Origin: Chloroflexota bacterium
Lineage (GTDB): Bacteria > Chloroflexota > Dehalococcoidia > SZUA-161 > JAUWZY01
Length of the DNA stretch: 7,600 nt
Direction of reading: 5' to 3'
NCBI GenBank assembly: GCA_030615045.1
Contig: JAUWZY010000041.1
Location: forward strand, 1-7,600
Part shown: positions 3,811 to 7,600 of the stretch, piece by piece
Layout: each line of letters opens with the position of its first letter
Numbering within the stretch: position 1 is the stretch's first letter
Program-made: the position numbers and the translations under genes
The notes under the pieces: generated by a model
Database searches by the model: none
What the model saw: the letters and a program-made list of their open reading frames with translations, nothing else
Told to the model about the DNA's origin: nothing

Positions 3811-5357
3811 TGAAGCTTGTGACCGCAGAGCAAATGAGGGAGATAGATGGGCGCTGCGCCGGAGCAGGCCTGCCTACAGAGGTGCTTATGGAGAATGCCG
3901 GGCTTGCCGTGGCCAAGGAGCTGGAGAGGCTTTTGGGCACCGTCGCCGGCAGCCAGATCCTGGTCTTGGTCGGGCCGGGAAACAACGGTGGCGATGGCTT
4001 GGTTGCCGCCCGCCATCTTCATGACTGGGGGGCCAAGGTGCATCTACACCTCCATCGGCGCGAGACCGGGGCTGACAAGAACCTCAGCATCGCCTTGGAG
4101 CGGGGCATCACCTATACCCAGGCTGAAGGAGAACTGCCCCCTCTCGACTCCACAGCGGTGGTGATCGATGCCCTTTTCGGCACCGGAAGATTACGTCCCC
4201 TCGATGAGACCATCAAGAGGATATTAGCACAAGTGAGGGCGGCCAAAGAGAGCCGACCCGATCTTTCGATCATGGCTTTAGATCTGCCCTCAGGTCTGGA
4301 TGCCGATACCGGGGCTACAGACCATGCCTGCCTCGCCGCCGATGTCACAGTTACCCTGGGTTTCCCCAAACTCGGCCTTTTTTCCTTTCCTGGAGCGGAG
4401 AAGGTGGGCAAGCTCATAATCGCTGATATCGGCATTCCTTCCAGTCTGGCTGAGGATGTCTCCACCGAGCTCATCACTGCTGATGAAGTTGCTGCCGCCC
4501 TTCCCAGAAGACCTCTGGATGCCAATAAGGGGACTTTCGGTCGGGTTTTGGTGGTCGCCGGATCGATAAACTATATCGGGGCTGCCTATCTCGCCTGCAG
4601 CGCCGCCATTCGAGTTGGTGCCGGGCTTGTGACCTTAGCCACGCCGAAAAGCCTGCAGCCCATTTTGGCCAGTAAACTGACTGAGGTGACCTATGCTCCT
4701 CTGCCTGAAGCTGAGCCCGGGATTGTCCACCCCGAGGCGGCTCAGCTTCTACTTGAGTGGCTTGCCGGTTATGATGTTTTGCTTCTGGGATGTGGGCTGG
4801 GGCAGAGCCCGGCGGCAATGGAATTCATCAGAGCTTTCCTTTTCTCTTTACCCCGAGACAAGCCCACTATCCTCGATGCCGATGCCCTGAACACCCTGGC
4901 TAAGACGCCCGATTGGTGGCCGAGGCTTGGGCCCCGAGCTGTGCTTACACCTCATCCTGGTGAGATGTCGCGGCTGATAGGGCTTTCCGTGCCCGAAATC
5001 CAAAGCAATCGGCTGCAGCGGGCTCAAGAGTACGCCGTTAGGTGGCAGCAGACAGTGGTACTGAAGGGGGCCTATACAATCATCGCTGCCCCGGATGGGA
5101 GAGCGAAACTCAGCCCCATAGCTAATGCCGGCTTGGCTTCAGCGGGAACAGGGGATGTGCTTTGTGGGGCCATCGCCGGGCTGATGGCCCAGGGGCTTGA
5201 GCCTTTGGCTGCCTCCAGCTGCGGCGTCTACCTCCACGCTATGGCTGGGGAGCTGGTGAAGGGGGAGCTCGGTGATGCTGGGATGGTTGCCACCGATTTG
5301 CTGCCCAAGCTGCCACTTGTGATCAAAGGGCTCAAAGAATCGAGAAGATTGCTATAG
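3810..5357 (+). CDS. nnrDE: Bifunctional NAD(P)HX epimerase / ADP-dependent NAD(P)HX dehydratase
   Basis: This enzyme repairs hydrated nicotinamide cofactors: the N-terminal YjeF-type domain interconverts R and S forms of NAD(P)HX, and the C-terminal ribokinase-like domain dehydrates the S form using ADP. The length of 515 residues matches the usual fusion. N-terminal signs are VGPGNNGGDG (54-63), IDALFGTG (119-126, with the catalytic Asp120) and ALDLPSGLDADTG (156-168). C-terminal signs are NKGTFGRVLVVAGS (239-252), ILDADALN (354-361), TPHPGEM (380-386), the VVLKG strand (416-420) and the nucleotide/catalytic NAGLASAGTGDV (439-450), with GTGD at 446-449. The start is a GTG with a perfect AGGAGG six bases upstream. 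The gene overlaps acpS by one base, an arrangement common in bacteria. It is followed by the nusA promoter region. Both active sites look intact. Confidence 0.95.
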   Translation: MKLVTAEQMREIDGRCAGAGLPTEVLMENAGLAVAKELERLLGTVAGSQILVLVGPGNNGGDGLVAARHLHDWGAKVHLHLHRRETGADKNLSIALERGITYTQAEGELPPLDSTAVVIDALFGTGRLRPLDETIKRILAQVRAAKESRPDLSIMALDLPSGLDADTGATDHACLAADVTVTLGFPKLGLFSFPGAEKVGKLIIADIGIPSSLAEDVSTELITADEVAAALPRRPLDANKGTFGRVLVVAGSINYIGAAYLACSAAIRVGAGLVTLATPKSLQPILASKLTEVTYAPLPEAEPGIVHPEAAQLLLEWLAGYDVLLLGCGLGQSPAAMEFIRAFLFSLPRDKPTILDADALNTLAKTPDWWPRLGPRAVLTPHPGEMSRLIGLSVPEIQSNRLQRAQEYAVRWQQTVVLKGAYTIIAAPDGRAKLSPIANAGLASAGTGDVLCGAIAGLMAQGLEPLAASSCGVYLHAMAGELVKGELGDAGMVATDLLPKLPLVIKGLKESRRLL

Positions 5358-5362
5358 AAGGG

Positions 5363-5391
5363 TTGAATTGCGTGCCAAAACGTGGTATATT
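5363..5391 (+). promoter_or_regulatory. Predicted promoter of the nusA-ylxR-infB operon
   Basis: TTGAAT (5363-5368, 4 of 6) and TATATT (5386-5391, 5 of 6) are exactly 17 bases apart, just after the nnrDE stop. The predicted start near 5398 lies directly before the hairpin at 5404-5423. Prediction by eye. Confidence 0.55.
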
Positions 5392-5403
5392 CTAATGGAA
5401 GCC

Positions 5404-5427
5404 AAGTGGGTAGGCACCCACTTTTTT
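5404..5427 (+). terminator. Intrinsic terminator-like hairpin in the nusA leader
   Basis: AAGTGGGT (5404-5411) and ACCCACTT (5416-5423) pair perfectly over 8 bp with a four-base loop, AGGC. The hairpin runs into six consecutive T (5422-5427). It can end read-through from acpS-nnrDE. It also lies about 6 bases downstream of the predicted nusA transcription start, so it would act as an attenuator on that transcript. Confidence 0.75.
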
Positions 5428-5452
5428 GTTAGCCAAGGGGGTTGTGCCGGGC

Positions 5453-6778
5453 ATGAAGAGCGAATTTCTGCTCGCTATCATACAACTGGCCGCCGAGAGG
5501 AACTTGCCCAAGGAGGCGGTGCTTAAGGCAGTGGAGGCAGCACTGGTATCCGCTTACCGCAAGGATGAGTTCGGCTCACGATATAACATTTTGGTCAAGA
5601 TCCATCCCACCTCTGGTGAGTTGCGGGTCTATGCCCAGAAAACGGTGGTGGAAAACCCTACTGACCCCTGCCATGAGCTGTCATTGAGCGAAGCTCGGAA
5701 GATAAAAAAGGACGTTGAGCTTGGCCAGGCCATCGCCGTGGAGGTTACTCCGCCCAACGCGGGGCGAATTGCAGCCCAAACCGCAAAGCAGATGGTGATG
5801 CAGCGTCTCCGTGAGGCGGAGCGTGAATTCATCCTCGGGGAATTCGCCGCCAGAGAGGGAGAAATCGTGAGCGGTGTTGTCCAGAGGGTAGAGCCCAGGC
5901 AAATCATCATCGACCTGGGCAAAGTCGAGGGCACACTGCCACCTCAAGAGCAGGTGCGGACAGAGCGCTACCGTGTCGGGCAAAGACTTAAGCTGTATTT
6001 GATGGAGGTCAATCGCGCTGACAAAGGCCCGCGGTTACTGCTCTCTCGCAGCCATCCTAATCTGGTGCGCCGCCTCTTTGAGCTCGAGGTCCCAGAGGTC
6101 AATAATGGCGTGGTCGAGCTTAGGGCTATCGCCCGTGAACCGGGCTCTCGAGCCAAGGTAGCAGTAGCGGCTCGCCAAGAAGGAGTCGACCCCGTGGGCT
6201 CCTGCATCGGGCTCCGCGGCATCAGGATTCAGAACATAATCGATGAGCTTCAGGGGGAAAAGATAGACATCATTTCTTGGCACCCCGACCCTAAGGTCTT
6301 CGCCGCAAATGCCCTGGCCCCAGCCCGAGTAATAAGTGTGGACGCCGCTGAGGGGGAGATGGCGGTTACTGCGGTTGTGCCCGATGAGCAGCTATCCTTG
6401 GCCATTGGCAAAGAAGGCCAAAATGCCAGGCTCGCTGCCAAGCTCACCGGTTGGAAGATCGATATCAAGAGCGCCAGCGTCGCCGAAGAGGAGAAAGCGG
6501 CGATGAAGAAGGAAGCAGCGCTGGCAGAGGTGACCGAAGTCGCTGCGGAATTGGCCGAGGAGGTTGAACCCCTGGAGATAGTGGCGGCACACCCCCTGGA
6601 GCCTGGACTTCGCTTTGCTGAGGATATCTTCACAGCAGTGCCCAAGCCGCAGGCTAAGGCGAGGAAAGAGAGAAAGAAAAAGCCAAGCCCTGAAGCAGGG
6701 CGCGAGGATGCCGAGGGGAAGCGAGGCGTTAAGCCCTCAGTAGCTTACCCGGTGGAAGAGGAGGATTCCCAAGCTTAG
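5453..6778 (+). CDS. nusA: Transcription termination/antitermination factor NusA
   Basis: NusA binds RNA polymerase near the RNA exit channel and promotes pausing, hairpin folding and intrinsic termination; it also serves antitermination complexes. The 441 residues show the standard order. The N-terminal polymerase-binding domain (1-125) begins MKSEFLLAIIQLAAERNLPK. An S1 domain follows (about 134-200, GEIVSGVVQRVEPRQIIIDL). KH1 contains GSCIGLRGIRIQNIIDEL (249-266), and KH2 contains AIGKEGQNARLAAKLTGWKI (317-336). The remaining tail of about 100 residues is first acidic and helical, then lysine-rich and probably disordered; it differs from the acidic repeats of proteobacterial NusA. The ATG at 5453 is preferred because the family starts there; AAGGGGG lies 11 bases upstream. 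A GTG at 5444 is a possible alternative. No rimP precedes it, unlike many genomes. The promoter and hairpin upstream suggest autoregulation. Confidence 0.96.
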   Translation: MKSEFLLAIIQLAAERNLPKEAVLKAVEAALVSAYRKDEFGSRYNILVKIHPTSGELRVYAQKTVVENPTDPCHELSLSEARKIKKDVELGQAIAVEVTPPNAGRIAAQTAKQMVMQRLREAEREFILGEFAAREGEIVSGVVQRVEPRQIIIDLGKVEGTLPPQEQVRTERYRVGQRLKLYLMEVNRADKGPRLLLSRSHPNLVRRLFELEVPEVNNGVVELRAIAREPGSRAKVAVAARQEGVDPVGSCIGLRGIRIQNIIDELQGEKIDIISWHPDPKVFAANALAPARVISVDAAEGEMAVTAVVPDEQLSLAIGKEGQNARLAAKLTGWKIDIKSASVAEEEKAAMKKEAALAEVTEVAAELAEEVEPLEIVAAHPLEPGLRFAEDIFTAVPKPQAKARKERKKKPSPEAGREDAEGKRGVKPSVAYPVEEEDSQA

Positions 6779-6787
6779 AGGGGGTTA

Positions 6788-7087
6788 ATGCCATTAAAGC
6801 GTGTGCCGCAGCGAACCTGCATTGCTTGTCGCAGGGTAAGGGCGAAATGGGAGTTAGTGCGCATCGTTTGCACCCCACGAGGGACAGTGGAGATAGACCC
6901 GAGAGGCAAGGAGTCGGGCCGAGGCGCCTATTTGTGCAAAAACCAAAGCTGCTGGGAAATCGGGCTGAGGAAGGATCGAAAAAATCGATTAGCCCGTGCC
7001 CTGAAGATAGAGCTGTCCCCAGAGCAGCGAGCCGAGCTCTTACATTATAGTAAGATCTTCCCCGCCAATGAAAGGGCGTTTGAATGA
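6788..7087 (+). CDS. ylxR: YlxR (RnpM) family RNA-binding protein, DUF448
   Basis: A small basic protein of 99 residues, the usual size. It carries the two family signatures: PQRTCIACRRVRAKWELVRI (7-26) and ESGRGAYLCKNQSCWEIGLRK (about 42-62). The three or four cysteines are placed as in family members, and R/K are abundant for RNA binding. In Bacillus subtilis the homologue RnpM binds RNase P RNA and modulates its activity; the same role here is by analogy. The gene sits between nusA and infB as in most Gram-positive and Chloroflexota operons. AGGGGG lies just before the ATG, ten bases after the nusA stop. Its TGA overlaps the infB ATG (ATGA), indicating coupled translation. No L7Ae-like ylxQ gene lies between it and infB. 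Confidence 0.93.
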   Translation: MPLKRVPQRTCIACRRVRAKWELVRIVCTPRGTVEIDPRGKESGRGAYLCKNQSCWEIGLRKDRKNRLARALKIELSPEQRAELLHYSKIFPANERAFE

Positions 7088-7600
7088 GTCAGTCGGAGGG
7101 CAAAAGGCAGGTCATACTGCCAGTGAGGCTCACCGTAAAGCAACTGGCAGAGCTCTTGGGCACCAGCCCCATTGAGGTCATCAAGGGATTGATGCGAAAT
7201 GGGGTTATGGCCAGCGTAAACCAGGTCATCAGTTACGATGACGCCGCTAAGGTGGTCTCTAATTTAGGCTATGAGCCCGTTGAGCAGCCAGAGATAGCCG
7301 CCCCGGGGCGAGTGCCTAAGCATGGCCTTCTGGAAGAGGATGCAAAAGCTTTGAGGCCCCGCCCCCCTGTGGTCACCATCTTGGGCCATGTAGACCATGG
7401 CAAGACTACACTCCTTGATGCCATTCGCCAGAGCAATATCGTCGATAGTGAGGTCGGTGCCATCACCCAGCACATTGGAGCCTATCAGGTAGAGGTTCAA
7501 GGGCAAAAGATCACTTTCATTGATACCCCGGGGCACGAAGCCTTTACCGCGATGCGTGCTCGCGGAGCCCAGGTCACCGATATCGCTATCTTAGTAGTGG
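7084..7600 (+). CDS. infB: Translation initiation factor IF-2, N-terminal 172 residues (cut by window edge)
   Basis: IF-2 is the GTPase that places initiator tRNA on the 30S subunit and promotes subunit joining. The frame starts at the ATG at 7084, within the ATGA overlap with ylxR, with AAAGGG seven bases upstream, and is open to the window end. Residues 12-64 form the IF2_N module (LPVRLTVKQLAELLGTSPIE and following). The G domain begins near residue 94: G1 GHVDHGKT (101-108), G2 GAITQHIGAY (125-134) and G3 DTPGHE (147-152). Only about 95 residues precede the G domain, against several hundred in enterobacteria. This short form is typical of compact Chloroflexota IF-2 and supports the taxonomic guess. 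The rest of the gene lies outside the window. Confidence 0.97.
   Translation, partial: MSQSEGKRQVILPVRLTVKQLAELLGTSPIEVIKGLMRNGVMASVNQVISYDDAAKVVSNLGYEPVEQPEIAAPGRVPKHGLLEEDAKALRPRPPVVTILGHVDHGKTTLLDAIRQSNIVDSEVGAITQHIGAYQVEVQGQKITFIDTPGHEAFTAMRARGAQVTDIAILVV

Noticed and set aside
3755..4525. Minus-strand open frames opposite acpS and nnrDE
   Set aside because: Shadows of a high-GC coding strand; the plus-strand protein carries complete catalytic motifs throughout.
1..7600. CRISPR array, rRNA gene or insertion sequence with transposase
   Set aside because: No regularly spaced repeats, no rRNA-like segments and no transposase or recombinase motifs were seen on either strand.

Overview
The window reads as a chromosomal segment of a bacterium, most likely a member of the Chloroflexota (Dehalococcoidia-like). 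This rests on the compact nusA-ylxR-infB order, on an IF2 with an unusually short N-terminal arm, and on the general character of the proteins. It is inferred from protein style, not from a marker gene or a search.

Layout. Positions 1-1530 (minus strand) hold a two-gene lipid unit: a diverged PlsY-like membrane acyltransferase, then a membrane-anchored family 2 glycosyltransferase that runs off the left edge. Positions 1564-2640 are an AT-richer, low-density accessory stretch. It carries one minus-strand gene for an uncharacterised protein with a HEPN-type R-N-x3-H motif, bordered by imperfect inverted 13-mers and integron-core-like heptamers. Positions 2644-3374 (minus strand) are a tRNA cluster read as Phe, Leu, Gln, Asn, then a small GIY-YIG nuclease-like gene, then a broken tRNA 3' half. 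The last 31 bp of that fragment repeat the 3' part of tRNA-Asn exactly. This looks like a tRNA-associated insertion hotspot, with the accessory stretch on its far side.

From 3400 rightward the plus strand is housekeeping. acpS (holo-ACP synthase) and a fused NAD(P)HX epimerase/dehydratase (nnrDE) are coupled by a 1-nt overlap. They are followed by nusA, ylxR (rnpM) and the first 172 codons of infB. A sigma70-like promoter and, directly after it, an intrinsic-terminator-like hairpin lie between nnrDE and nusA. Transcripts from that promoter would carry the hairpin almost at their 5' end, which suggests attenuation of the nusA operon. The tRNA cluster and acpS are divergent, and their predicted -35 boxes overlap.

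The observations most worth a second look are the GIY-YIG/tRNA 3'-half unit, the HEPN-motif orphan with its cassette-like borders, and the nusA leader hairpin.
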